Positions 8,535-16,540 of a DNA stretch of 64,000 nucleotides are shown here, one piece after another. The stretch is from Streptomyces sp. NBC_00353. GTDB taxonomy: Bacteria > Actinomycetota > Actinomycetes > Streptomycetales > Streptomycetaceae. Each line of letters begins with the position of its first letter. The first letter of the stretch is position 1. Location of the stretch: the NCBI RefSeq assembly GCF_036108815.1, contig NZ_CP107985.1, forward strand, positions 8,863,501-8,927,500, written 5' to 3'. The notes below the pieces were generated by a model, which did not search any database, was not told the origin of the DNA, and saw nothing but the letters and a program-made list of their open reading frames with translations. The translations under genes and the position numbers were made by a program.

Positions 8535-8939
8535 TTGACCGAGCGCAAACCCGCCGGCGTCAGCTTCGAATCGTGGGTCGACAAGCAGATCCGTGAAGCC
8601 GAGCAGCGCGGCGACTTCTCCCAGCTGCCGGGTTTCGGCAAGCCGCTGCCCGGTATCGACCGCCCGTACGACGAAACCTGGTGGATCAAGGCGAAGATGC
8701 AGCGCGAGGGGGTGTCGATGCTCCCGCCGTCCCTGGCTCTGCGCAAGGAGGCGGAGGACACCCGCGCGGCGGTGTCCGAAGCCCGCTCGGAGGCCGAGGT
8801 GCGCCGGATGCTCACCGCGGTCAACGAGAAGATCGAGGCGGCGATCCGTCGGCCGCCGCCGGGACCGTTGCTGAACATGCGACCGTTCGACATCGACGCC
8901 GTGGTCGAGGAGTGGCGTGCGGAGCGTGGCTCGGCGTAG
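8535..8939 (+). CDS. DUF1992 (DnaJ homologue subfamily C member 28-like) protein
   Basis: 134 aa of the DUF1992 family. The core FESWVDKQIREAEQRGDFSQLPGFGKPLPG and the DETWWIKAKMQREGVSMLPPSLALRKE block are diagnostic. The function is unknown; in eukaryotes the domain sits with a DnaJ domain, which is absent here. The start is a TTG at 8535 behind GAGAGGGG; no ATG or GTG fits the conserved N-terminus. The promoter with the CsoR-like palindrome lies upstream, and a strong hairpin follows the stop, so it is probably monocistronic. Confidence 0.85.
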   Translation: MTERKPAGVSFESWVDKQIREAEQRGDFSQLPGFGKPLPGIDRPYDETWWIKAKMQREGVSMLPPSLALRKEAEDTRAAVSEARSEAEVRRMLTAVNEKIEAAIRRPPPGPLLNMRPFDIDAVVEEWRAERGSA

Positions 8940-8945
8940 GTCACG

Positions 8946-8983
8946 GCATCGGGTGGCCGGGCGTGTGTCCGGCCACCCGATGC
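8946..8983 (+). terminator. Strong terminator hairpin after the DUF1992 gene
   Basis: A perfect 15-bp stem, GCATCGGGTGGCCGG (8946-8960) with its complement at 8969-8983, and an 8-nt loop. It starts 7 nt after the stop codon. Its right arm directly abuts, and by two bases overlaps, the next regulatory palindrome. Confidence 0.8.
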
Positions 8984-9016
8984 GTAATACTCCCTTTATG
9001 ACACCGAGTATTACGC
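8982..9016 (+). promoter_or_regulatory. Perfect 11-bp inverted repeat around a leaderless start codon
   Basis: GCGTAATACTC (8982-8992) and GAGTATTACGC (9006-9016) form a perfect inverted repeat with a 13-nt centre that contains the GNAT gene's ATG (8998). TAATAC (8985-8990) inside the left arm looks like a -10 element placed 7 nt before the ATG, and there is no Shine-Dalgarno sequence, so a leaderless transcript starting at the ATG is likely. The repeat could be a repressor operator over the start site or an RNA hairpin with the ATG in its loop. Confidence 0.55.
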
Positions 9017-9489
9017 GACCGGCAGGCGGGGCAGGTTGCCGGGACGTGCTGATCCGACGGGCGACCGCGCGCGACGCCAAGCGTCTCACCCGGTTGGTCA
9101 GGAACTCCCGCGCCTACGAGGGCCCGTACGCGCCCATGGTCGCCGGATACCGGGTGGGTCCCGACTACATCGAGACCCATCGGGTCTTCGTGGCCGCCCA
9201 CAGTGGCACCGACCGTCTGCTCGGCTTCTACTCGCTGCTCCTCGAACCGGCCGAACTGGATCTGATGTTCGTCGCCGACGATGCACAGGGTCTCGGGATC
9301 GGACGGCTGCTGATCGCGCATCTGCGCGGCGAGGCGCAGCTGGCCGGGCTCACCGGCGTTCGCATCGTCTCGCATCCGCCCGCCGAGGGCTTCTACCGCA
9401 GCGTGGGCGCCCTGCGGACCGGCACGGCGGCGGCCAACCCGCCCGCAGTCATGTGGGACCGGCCCGAACTGACGCTTCCGGTCGCCTGA
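8998..9489 (+). CDS. GNAT family N-acetyltransferase
   Basis: 163 aa. Acetyl-CoA-dependent N-acyltransferase of unknown acceptor. The acetyl-CoA site (motif A) is LMFVADDAQGLGIGRLLIAHLRGEA, with the Q/RxxGxG/A element GLGIGR; the N-terminal strand VLIRRATARDAKRLTRLV and the C-terminal GFYRSVGALR complete the fold. Start ATG 8998 is chosen because it fits a leaderless transcript. Earlier in-frame starts run through the terminator of the preceding gene. Convergent with the VOC gene at 9561. Confidence 0.87.
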   Translation: MTPSITRPAGGAGCRDVLIRRATARDAKRLTRLVRNSRAYEGPYAPMVAGYRVGPDYIETHRVFVAAHSGTDRLLGFYSLLLEPAELDLMFVADDAQGLGIGRLLIAHLRGEAQLAGLTGVRIVSHPPAEGFYRSVGALRTGTAAANPPAVMWDRPELTLPVA

Positions 9490-9506
9490 CGGACCGCGGA
9501 AGAGTC

Positions 9507-9538
9507 CGGCCGGGACCCGGTGGCCCGGACCCCGGCCG
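9507..9538. terminator. Probable bidirectional terminator between convergent genes
   Basis: CGGCCGGG (9507-9514) pairs with CCCGGCCG (9531-9538). The 16-nt interior can itself pair (CCGG/CCGG). It lies between the GNAT stop and the stop of the leftward VOC gene, where a shared terminator is expected. Confidence 0.5.
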
Positions 9539-9560
9539 TACGCCTGGTGCGCCGGAACCC

Positions 9561-9950
9561 TTACGAGGCGAAGCCGCCGTACGGGCGCGTGATGATCTCC
9601 ATGGCGTGTCCGGCGGGATCGAGGAAGTAGATGCCCCGGCCGCCGTCATTGTGGTTGATCTCGCCCGGATGCTTCCGATGCGGATCGGCCCAGTAGGTGA
9701 TCCCGAGCTCCTTGATGCGGGCGTACGAGGTATCGAACTCCGCCTCCGAGACCAGGAAGGCGTAATGCTGCCCGACGATCGATTCGGCGGGAATGGTCGC
9801 GAAATCCAGCGTGACCCCATTGGCGGTGGCGACCGCTACGAATGGGCCCCATTCCGCACCGATTTCCAGACCCAGGATGTGCGCCAGGAATTCGGCGGAT
9901 TCCCGATTGTTCCGGGCGTGAATGATGGTGTGATTCAACTCGACTGACAC
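9561..9950 (-). CDS. VOC (glyoxalase/bleomycin-resistance fold) protein
   Basis: 129 aa single vicinal-oxygen-chelate unit. N-terminal strand ELNHTIIHARNNRESAEFLAHILGLEIG, central DFATIP...QHYAFLVSEAEFD, and C-terminal GGRGIYFLDPAGHAMEIITRPYG. Metal-ligand candidates are H7 in the first strand and the late glutamate in MEIIT. Likely a dioxygenase or isomerase of small metabolites, or a resistance protein; substrate unknown. The start is GTG 9950 behind GGAGG at good spacing. Too short and too divergent to be called methylmalonyl-CoA epimerase despite the nearby mutAB. Confidence 0.85.
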   Translation of the reverse strand: MSVELNHTIIHARNNRESAEFLAHILGLEIGAEWGPFVAVATANGVTLDFATIPAESIVGQHYAFLVSEAEFDTSYARIKELGITYWADPHRKHPGEINHNDGGRGIYFLDPAGHAMEIITRPYGGFAS

Positions 9951-10169
9951 TGTGGAATGCCTCCAACGGGCATCTCCCGGGCACCTCCACGCCTCACCCG
10001 GCCGGTGACCGGCGCGCGATGCCGTATTCAAGATCGTAGGTGCGACCGGCGCCGTTCGTCGAGGGCATGGCCGACGGCGCATTCGGGCTGCCGCCCCGAC
10101 GTGAGATCTCTACGGTGGGGTAGGAGGCGACGCAACGGGCTCCACACCTACTGCGGACGGAGGCTCACG

Positions 10170-10736
10170 GTGACCCCGACAGCCGGCGACGACCGCGACG
10201 CGGAAAGCGGTCGGGAGCCCGACATCGGCCGCCACGAGACGACCGAGGAACGGGCGGACCGGCTGTGGACGGATCTGCTCCAGGAGCTGCGCGTCGCCCA
10301 GACCGGCGTCCAGATCCTGTTCGGTTTTCTGCTTGCCGTCGTCTTCCAGCCGCGGTTCGCCGCCCTGTCGGACACGGACCGCACCATTTATGTGGTCACC
10401 GTGATGCTGGGGTCGGCCACGGCCGCCGCGCTGATCGGGCCCGTCTCCTTCCACCGGCTGCTCACCGGGCACCGGCTGAAGCCGCAAACCGTTGCGTGGG
10501 CGTCGCGAATGACCGTGGTCGGCCTCGTCCTGCTGTTCTGCACGATGTGCTCCGCGCTGCTGCTCATCCTGCGGGTGGCCCTGCACAACGCGCTCGCACT
10601 GTGGCTGGTCGGCGCCATGGCGCTGTGGTTCCTCGTCTGCTGGTTCGTGTTCCCGGCCTGGGTGCTGGCACGCTCCACATCGGAGGACGAGACCTCGGAC
10701 GCGCACTCGGCGCGCGGCGGGCGGCCGGGCAGCTGA
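10170..10736 (+). CDS. DUF6328 family membrane protein
   Basis: 188 aa. A charged N-terminus with the family block RADRLWTDLLQELRVAQTGVQILFGFLLAVVFQPRFA is followed by four predicted membrane segments, about 47-65, 75-95, 115-140 and 145-165, and a hydrophilic tail. Function unknown. The GTG start at 10170 follows GGAGG. The stop lies 15 bp from that of the convergent VOC gene. Confidence 0.85.
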   Translation: MTPTAGDDRDAESGREPDIGRHETTEERADRLWTDLLQELRVAQTGVQILFGFLLAVVFQPRFAALSDTDRTIYVVTVMLGSATAAALIGPVSFHRLLTGHRLKPQTVAWASRMTVVGLVLLFCTMCSALLLILRVALHNALALWLVGAMALWFLVCWFVFPAWVLARSTSEDETSDAHSARGGRPGS

Positions 10737-10751
10737 CTGCGACCGTTCGGC

Positions 10752-11576
10752 TCAGATGTCCTCGGCGGCCGGACTTCGGATGTCCGAGATGGTGAACAGC
10801 CCGCCGTCCGGGTCCAGCAGGGTCGCCTCCGCGCCCTCCCTCTGTGTCCGCTGCTCGACGACCGAGCCTCCGTGCAGCCGCGCCGCCGAGACGGCTGCCG
10901 CCACATCGGCCACCGGGAAGTGGACCTGCCAGTGCGGGCGGACCAGCGGATCCGGTGCGGCCTCGACCGCGCCGGAGCTGATCCGGGCCAGCCGTTTGCC
11001 GCCGCAGTCGACCACGACCCCGTCCTTCTCGTACGACACCTCGCAGGCGCCGGGACGTCCGGTCGCCCAGTCGAGGACCTGGCCGTAGAAGATTGCGGCG
11101 TCGAAAGCGTCTCTGGTGCGCAGTTCGAGCCACGCGTTCGAGTGGTCGTCCGGCGCCGGCGGTGATGTCGCCGCCTCGGTGCGCTCCCAGATGCCGAACA
11201 CAGCGCCGTCGCGGTCCGCCGCCAGGGCACCGCGCCCCTTGCCGAGCGCCAGTGGCCCCACCGCCACCGTGCCGCTGCGCTCGCGGATGCGCGAAGCAGC
11301 CACATCGGCGTTCTGCACGGCGAAATACGGAGTCCATGCCACGGCGACCCGGAAGGCCGTCGCCATCGCCGCGATACCGGCCACCGGTACGTCGTCGCGG
11401 CGTGCGACGGAGAATTCCTGCCCCAGCCTTCCGGGCCGGAACGTCCACCCCAGGGTGGCGGCGTAGAACTCCTGCGCCGACTTCAGGTCCCGGGTCATGA
11501 GGTTGACCCAGCAGGGCGCCGACGGTCCGGTCAGCGGTGCCGAGGGGGGCGCTGTCCTGGGTCTGCTTCCCGTCAT
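10752..11576 (-). CDS. Tandem-domain VOC/glyoxalase protein
   Basis: 274 aa with two VOC units. The first has PCWVNLMTRDLKSAQEFYAATLGWTF, YFAVQNADVAASRIRERSGTV and GAVFGIWE; the second has AWLELRTRDAFDAAIFYGQVLDWA, WQVHFPVADVAAAVSAARLHGGSVV and DGGLFTISDI. Two fused repeats make one complete chelate site, as in hydroxylase-like and antibiotic-binding members. Catalytic metal ligands are not obvious, so a binding role is possible. Start ATG 11576 (MTGSRPRTAPPSAP) with GAAGG upstream; a longer form to 11684 is unsupported. Confidence 0.85.
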   Translation of the reverse strand: MTGSRPRTAPPSAPLTGPSAPCWVNLMTRDLKSAQEFYAATLGWTFRPGRLGQEFSVARRDDVPVAGIAAMATAFRVAVAWTPYFAVQNADVAASRIRERSGTVAVGPLALGKGRGALAADRDGAVFGIWERTEAATSPPAPDDHSNAWLELRTRDAFDAAIFYGQVLDWATGRPGACEVSYEKDGVVVDCGGKRLARISSGAVEAAPDPLVRPHWQVHFPVADVAAAVSAARLHGGSVVEQRTQREGAEATLLDPDGGLFTISDIRSPAAEDI

Positions 11577-11692
11577 GGTGCTGCTGCCTTCATCGGTTCT
11601 GCGGCACACGCATGCCGTGGCGGTCGGGCCTCTACCAGCCTCACTTCGGTCGGTCGGTCGCGCAACACGCGCCGAAGCGGACATGCACCTGC

Positions 11693-12025
11693 TCAGTCAC
11701 GCGTCTCGTCCTTGTCGCGCGGGATGGGCTCGTTCCCGTGGTCACCGAGTTCGTAGGGGGAGAGGCCCCGCCCGTCGGCAGGGAAGCTGTCGTCGCCGTG
11801 GACGTTGCGCTCCTCGACGTGTGCGCGGTGGTCCGGCCGCGGCGGCTGCTCGTCGGGCCGGGGCGGCGGCAGTTCCTGGGCCCGGCGACGCCGTCCCAGC
11901 CAGACGGCGCCGATCAGCATGCCCACGAGGGCCACACCGACGATCGCCATCACCACGCCGAGCGCACCCCGTCCGTCCGCGAGTGTGACGGCCAGGGAAT
12001 TGAGGGCTCCATTCGATACGTCCAT
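11693..12025 (-). CDS. DUF6479 family small membrane protein
   Basis: 110 aa. A single membrane helix, VVMAIVGVALVGMLIGAVWLG (about residues 24-44), is followed by Arg-rich residues that should stay in the cytoplasm. A Pro-rich tail with E(E)RNVHGDDSFPADGRGLSPYELGDHGNEP follows; the DGRxLxPYEL element is the family hallmark. Function unknown. Start ATG 12025 is chosen over the 12079 alternative because the extra 18 residues look non-coding. The upstream region is AT-rich (12070-12110) and probably holds its promoter. Confidence 0.75.
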   Translation of the reverse strand: MDVSNGALNSLAVTLADGRGALGVVMAIVGVALVGMLIGAVWLGRRRRAQELPPPRPDEQPPRPDHRAHVEERNVHGDDSFPADGRGLSPYELGDHGNEPIPRDKDETRD

Positions 12026-12198
12026 GCATGCCGGATACCCCGAGGCGGGGCCGTCACTCGGTTGTGGCCGTGAATTCATGTTTTAAGTGGATATAAAGAG
12101 AAAAGCGTTTCACTGCTCGCCGGCCGCTTCGTGTCGCCGACGCCCAGCCGTGGGGTGAGCCTGGAGAAGGGTCAGCACTGCGAGCGGAAGGAACCCCG

Positions 12199-12585
12199 GT
12201 GAACAGCACACAGGCGCAGGCGGAGGAGAACCGGTACGGCAAGGAGGTGGCGGTTGCCATCAGCGGATGCTCGAAGGACGACGCACGCATGGTCTTCGAC
12301 GTGCTGCGGGCCGCCTTCACCACCGACCGGGCCTCGGTGGACGTACCGCAGGACCTGGGGGGGAAGCGACCCACCGTATGGAACGTGACCGTCGACGTGT
12401 CCGAGGCGAGGGTGGTCTCGGGCCCCATCTCGATCGGCGAGCCCGTGACGCTCGATGTACAGGGCGGCTACTGGGCGGTCGACGAGCTCAGGAGGCACCT
12501 GGCGGACGCCTTCACGGTGCGGGTGGTCGGAACGGTCTCCGGCGACCAGGAGGAGGAGGTGCGTCTGCGGGTGGAGAGCCGGTGA
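12199..12585 (+). CDS. Conserved hypothetical protein
   Basis: 128 aa soluble protein starting at GTG 12199 with GGAAGGAA upstream. I do not recognise a named family. Visible pattern: a basic/acidic N-terminus, DDARMVFDVLRAAF helix, alternating beta-type strands (VWNVTVDVSEARVV, PVTLDVQGGYWAVDELRRHLADAF, FTVRVVGTVSGDQEEEVRLRVES). It looks like a small alpha/beta fold without membrane or export signals. Codon use is normal for the region. It precedes the molybdenum hydroxylase genes by about 100 bp, but no functional tie can be shown. Confidence 0.65.
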   Translation: MNSTQAQAEENRYGKEVAVAISGCSKDDARMVFDVLRAAFTTDRASVDVPQDLGGKRPTVWNVTVDVSEARVVSGPISIGEPVTLDVQGGYWAVDELRRHLADAFTVRVVGTVSGDQEEEVRLRVESR

Positions 12586-12684
12586 GGCGCGTACCCGTGC
12601 CCGGAGTCGGCGCAATGCACCGGGAGGCCGCTGTGCATCTGGTACAAAACAGCCAAAAGCCACGGCTCTGAGAGGTGCGAACGG

Positions 12685-13251
12685 GTGGAACACGCGAGCG
12701 GGCGGGAGGACGGTGCGGGAAATCCGGAGGCGGCCCCTCACTGTTCGACGCTGACGCTGCACATCAACGGAACCGAACGGACCCTGTCGCTCGACCACCG
12801 CACCACCGTCCTGGACGTGCTGCGTGAGCACCTCGGCCTCACCGGAGCGAAGAAGGGCTGCGATCACGGCCAGTGCGGGGCGTGCACCGTCATCGTCGAC
12901 GGCCGGCGCGCCAACAGTTGTCTGCTGCTCGCCGTCGCACACGACGGGGCCGCGATCACCACCGTCGAGGGGCTCGCCGACGGGGACGGGCTGCATCCCA
13001 TGCAGGAAGCCTTCCTGGCCCGGGACGCCCTGCAGTGCGGATACTGCACCCCCGGCCAGATCTGCTCGGCGGTGGGCATGCTCGACGAAGCGGCCGACGG
13101 CTTCCCGTCCCACGCCACCGAAGCAGGTCGGCCTGCCGCCGCCCCGGCCCGGCTCACTGCCCCCGAGATCCGTGAGCGGATGAGCGGCAACCTGTGCCGC
13201 TGCGGTGCGTACCCCCGTATCGTCGAAGCGATCCAGGACGTGGCTCCGTGA
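12685..13251 (+). CDS. paoA: Molybdenum hydroxylase 2Fe-2S subunit (PaoA/YagT-like)
   Basis: 188 aa small subunit that passes electrons from the molybdenum site to FAD. Two iron-sulfur clusters are seen: a plant-ferredoxin type (GCDHGQCGACTVIVDGRRANSC) and the helical-bundle type (QCGYCTPGQ and NLCRCGAY). There is no Tat signal, unlike the periplasmic E. coli protein, so this enzyme is cytoplasmic. GTG start at 12685 behind GAGAGGTG. Its stop overlaps the next start (GTGA). The substrate is probably an aldehyde or N-heterocycle. The gene symbol reflects similarity of architecture, not proven orthology. Confidence 0.9.
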   Translation: MEHASGREDGAGNPEAAPHCSTLTLHINGTERTLSLDHRTTVLDVLREHLGLTGAKKGCDHGQCGACTVIVDGRRANSCLLLAVAHDGAAITTVEGLADGDGLHPMQEAFLARDALQCGYCTPGQICSAVGMLDEAADGFPSHATEAGRPAAAPARLTAPEIRERMSGNLCRCGAYPRIVEAIQDVAP

Positions 13252-14234
13252 AGCCGTTCGAATATCTGCGTGCCCGCACCACCGCCGAGGCGGTCCGCGC
13301 GAGCACCGGCCGCCCCGGGGCCGTGTTTCTCGGCGGAGGCACCAATCTGGTCGACCTGATGAAGCTGGGTGTGGCCACCCCCGACCTGCTCATCGACGTC
13401 AGTGGGCTGCCCCTGGACCAGGTGGCGGACACGGCCGACGGCGGCCTGCGCATCGGCGCGACCGTACGCAACAGCGACCTGGCCGCCCATCACGCCGTGC
13501 GTACCCGCTACCCCGCCCTGTCGCAGGCGCTGCTCTCCGGGGCCTCCGGGCAGCTCCGGAACACCGCCACGACCGGCGGAAACCTGCTGCAGCGCACCCG
13601 CTGCCCGTACTTCCAGGACACCTCGAAGCCCTGCAACAAACGGGTACCGGGCACCGGCTGCCCCGCCCGCGAAGGCGCCCACCGGGAGCTCGCCGTCCTC
13701 GGCCACTCCACGGACTGCGTCGCCACCCAACCGTCGGACATGGCCGTCGCCCTGGCTGCTCTGGACGCCGTGGTCCAGCTGCACGGACCGGACGGCGAAC
13801 GCTCCGTACCCGTCACCGACTTCCACCGGCTGCCGGGGGACACACCCGAGCGCGACACGGTGATCCGGCCGGGCGAGCTGATCACCGAGGTGCTGCTGCC
13901 GCCTGCTCCCGACGGCGCGGTCTCCCTCTACCGCAAGGCCCGCGACCGCGCCTCGTACGCCTTCGCCCTCGCCTCCGTCGCCGAGGTCGTCACCGTCCGC
14001 GGCGGCCGGATCCAGCACGCCGCGCTGGCCTTCGGCGGGCTCGCCCACCGCCCGTGGCGCGCCCGGGCCGCGGAAGAGATCCTGCGGGGCGCCACCGTCA
14101 CCGACGACACCTTCACCCGAGCCGTGGACGCCGAACTCGCGGCCGCGCGGCCGTTGCGCGACAACGCGTTCAAGGTGGAGCTCGCCCGCAGTCTGGCCGT
14201 CGACGCCCTGGCCGCACTCACCGCCCCCGCCTGA
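13248..14234 (+). CDS. paoB: Molybdenum hydroxylase FAD subunit (PaoB/YagS-like)
   Basis: 328 aa. FAD-binding elements GAVFLGGGTNLVDLMKLGVATP and GGLRIGATVRNSDLA are followed by ATTGGNLLQRTRCPYFQDTSKPCNKRVPGTGC, the cysteine-bearing insertion that in PaoB holds an extra [4Fe-4S] cluster. This marks the PaoABC branch rather than classical xanthine dehydrogenase. The GTG at 13248 overlaps the paoA stop by four bases, so translation is probably coupled. An upstream in-frame start at 13194 lies inside paoA and is rejected. Confidence 0.9.
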   Translation: MKPFEYLRARTTAEAVRASTGRPGAVFLGGGTNLVDLMKLGVATPDLLIDVSGLPLDQVADTADGGLRIGATVRNSDLAAHHAVRTRYPALSQALLSGASGQLRNTATTGGNLLQRTRCPYFQDTSKPCNKRVPGTGCPAREGAHRELAVLGHSTDCVATQPSDMAVALAALDAVVQLHGPDGERSVPVTDFHRLPGDTPERDTVIRPGELITEVLLPPAPDGAVSLYRKARDRASYAFALASVAEVVTVRGGRIQHAALAFGGLAHRPWRARAAEEILRGATVTDDTFTRAVDAELAAARPLRDNAFKVELARSLAVDALAALTAPA

Positions 14235-14253
14235 GAACGTGAGGACTCCTGCC

Positions 14254-16353
14254 ATGAGCCAGGCCCCCCAGCCGCTGGGCAGCCCCGTGGTCCGCCGTGA
14301 GGGCCGGGACAAGGTCACCGGCGCCGCCCGCTACGCCGCCGAGCACACCCCGCCCGGCTGTCTGTACGCCTGGCCCGTACCCGCCACCGTCGTACGCGGC
14401 CGGATCACGGCGATCCATACCGACGAGGCACTCGCCCTGCCCGGCGTGCACACTGTCCTCACCCATGAGAACGCCCCGAAGCTGAAACAGTCCGACGACC
14501 CCGCCCTCGCCGTCCTCCAGGACGACCGGGTCCCGCACCGGGGCCGGCAGGTGGCGCTCGTGCTGGCCGACACTCTCGAGGCGGCGCGGGCAGGAGCAGA
14601 AGCCGTCCGGATCGAGTACGAGAGTGCCGGACACGATGTCCGGCTCACCGAGGATCACCCGGGCCTGTACACACCGCAGACGGTGAACGGTGGATACCCG
14701 GCCGTCCGCGAACGCGGCGACTTCGACCGCGCCTTCGCCGTGTCCCCCGTACAGGTCGACGTCACGTACACACTCGGGCCCCTGCACAACCACCCCATGG
14801 AACCGCACGCCTCCACCGCCCACTGGGCGGACGACGGGCAGCTGACCGTGTACGACTCCAGCCAGGGCACCGGAACGGTCCGCGACACCCTGGCCACCGT
14901 CTTCGGGCTCCGGCCCGATCAGGTCACGGTCGTCTCCGAACACGTCGGCGGCGGTTTCGGCTCCAAAGGCACCGCGCGCCCACAGGCCGTCCTCGCCGCC
15001 ATGGCCGCGCGCCACACCGGGCGCCCCGTCAAACTCGCCCTGCCGCGGCGCGAGTTGCCCGCCGTCGTGGGGCACCGCGCGCCCACCGTGCAACGCGTCA
15101 GACTCGGCGCGGAGTTCGACGGCACCCTCACCTCGCTCGCCCACGAGATCGTCACCCACACCTCCACGGTCAAGGAGTTCGTGGAACAGGCGGCCGTGCC
15201 GGCCCGCACGATGTACTCGTCCGGGCACAGCCGTACGGTCCACCGGGTGGCCGCCCTGGACGTACCCAGCCCTTCATGGATGCGCGCACCCGGCGAGGCC
15301 CCCGGTATGTACGCGCTGGAGTCGGCCATGGACGAGCTCGCGGTGGCCCTCGGTATCGACCCCGTCGAACTGCGTCTGCGCAACGACCCCGCGTACGAAC
15401 CCGACACCGGCCGTCCCTTCAGCAGCCGCGGCCTCGCCGCCTGCCTGGAGGAGGGTGCCGCACGGTTCGGCTGGTACGACCGCGACCCGCGCCCCGCGGT
15501 CCGCACCGAAGGCCCACTGCTGCTCGGTACGGGCGTCGCCTCCGCCACGTACCCCGTGTACATCGCCGGCTCCAGCGCCTCGGCGCACGCAGCCGCCGAC
15601 GGCACCTACCGCATCAGGATCAACGCCACCGACATCGGCACCGGCGCCCGCACCGTCCTTGCGCAGATTGCCGCGTCCGTGCTGGACACCCCCGTGGCCG
15701 ACGTCCGGATCGACATCGGCAGCAGCGCACTGCCCGAAGCGCCGCTGGCCGGCGGTTCCGCGGGTACGGCCTCCTGGGGCTGGTCCGTGCACAAGGCGTC
15801 CACCGCCCTGGTACGACACCTGCGGGAGCGCAGCGGCCCCCTTCCCGACGAGGGCGTCACGGTCACCGCAGACACCGCGGAGGATACGGCGGTGGAATCC
15901 CCGTACGCACGGCATGCGTTCGGTGCGCACTTCGCCGAAGTCGCCGTCGACACCCGCACCGGTGAGGTCCGGATGCGCCGCATGCTCGGCGTCTTCGCCG
16001 CCGGACGCATCCTCAACTCCCGTACCGCACGCTCCCAGTTCATCGGCGGCATGATCATGGGGCTCGGCATGGCACTGACCGAGGGCAGCACGATCGACCC
16101 CGTCTTCGGCGACTTCACACAGAACGATCTCGCCTCCTACCATGTGCCCGTCTGCGCCGACGTCCCGCAGATCGAGGCGCACTGGATCGACGAGGACGAC
16201 CCGCATCTCAACCCGATGGGCAGCAAGGGCATCGGTGAGATCGGCATCGTGGGCGCCGCGGCCGCTCTCGGCAACGCGGTGCGGCACGCGACCGGCGCCC
16301 GGCTGCGCAGCCTCCCGCTCACACCGGACAAGCTGCTCCCGTATCTGCCGTGA
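14254..16353 (+). CDS. paoC: Molybdenum hydroxylase catalytic subunit (PaoC/YagR-like)
   Basis: 699 aa molybdopterin-cofactor subunit that oxidises aldehydes or N-heterocycles. Seen: N-terminal GRDKVTGAARYAAEHTPPG, the cofactor-binding GGGFGSKG, MRAPGEAPGMYALESAMDELA, and C-terminal GSKGIGEIGIVGAAAALGNAV with the catalytic glutamate. Start ATG 14254, 19 bp after paoB, behind GAGGA. No maturation chaperone (PaoD/XdhC) is present next to the three genes; it would have to be encoded elsewhere. Confidence 0.9.
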   Translation: MSQAPQPLGSPVVRREGRDKVTGAARYAAEHTPPGCLYAWPVPATVVRGRITAIHTDEALALPGVHTVLTHENAPKLKQSDDPALAVLQDDRVPHRGRQVALVLADTLEAARAGAEAVRIEYESAGHDVRLTEDHPGLYTPQTVNGGYPAVRERGDFDRAFAVSPVQVDVTYTLGPLHNHPMEPHASTAHWADDGQLTVYDSSQGTGTVRDTLATVFGLRPDQVTVVSEHVGGGFGSKGTARPQAVLAAMAARHTGRPVKLALPRRELPAVVGHRAPTVQRVRLGAEFDGTLTSLAHEIVTHTSTVKEFVEQAAVPARTMYSSGHSRTVHRVAALDVPSPSWMRAPGEAPGMYALESAMDELAVALGIDPVELRLRNDPAYEPDTGRPFSSRGLAACLEEGAARFGWYDRDPRPAVRTEGPLLLGTGVASATYPVYIAGSSASAHAAADGTYRIRINATDIGTGARTVLAQIAASVLDTPVADVRIDIGSSALPEAPLAGGSAGTASWGWSVHKASTALVRHLRERSGPLPDEGVTVTADTAEDTAVESPYARHAFGAHFAEVAVDTRTGEVRMRRMLGVFAAGRILNSRTARSQFIGGMIMGLGMALTEGSTIDPVFGDFTQNDLASYHVPVCADVPQIEAHWIDEDDPHLNPMGSKGIGEIGIVGAAAALGNAVRHATGARLRSLPLTPDKLLPYLP

Positions 16354-16431
16354 AGGCAGGTGCAGGGCGGTCACGCTCCGTGGCGACATCACAGGCTCGC
16401 TCGCCTTCGTGTTGCGCAACCGGTCCCACCG

Positions 16432-16473
16432 GGTCACCCTAAGGAGTGACCTAATAGTGACATCTGCTCACTC
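16432..16473 (+). promoter_or_regulatory. Nested inverted repeats upstream of the HATPase gene
   Basis: GGTCAC/GTGACC (16432-16437, 16446-16451) and, overlapping it, GAGTGA/TCACTC (16444-16449, 16468-16473). The second has the AGTGA...TCAC layout known for BldD sites. The region lies 70-110 bp before the start codon at 16541 and is the AT-richest part of the 187-bp gap. Both readings are tentative. Confidence 0.35.
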
Positions 16474-16540
16474 TTCGTATTCGGGGGTCGTTGGTTCAAC
16501 GAGGCGAAGCAGATGGGCCTGGACGTGAGGAGCCTCGACG

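Noticed and set aside
8341..8538. 66-codon plus-strand frame between the CsoR-like operator and DUF1992
   Set aside because: Starts at the operator edge without a ribosome site and shows no copper-chaperone or other known pattern; its stop overlaps the next start, which may be chance.
9561..9950. Methylmalonyl-CoA epimerase
   Set aside because: VOC fold and proximity to mutAB invite the call, but the sequence lacks the epimerase pattern and is not in the mut operon.
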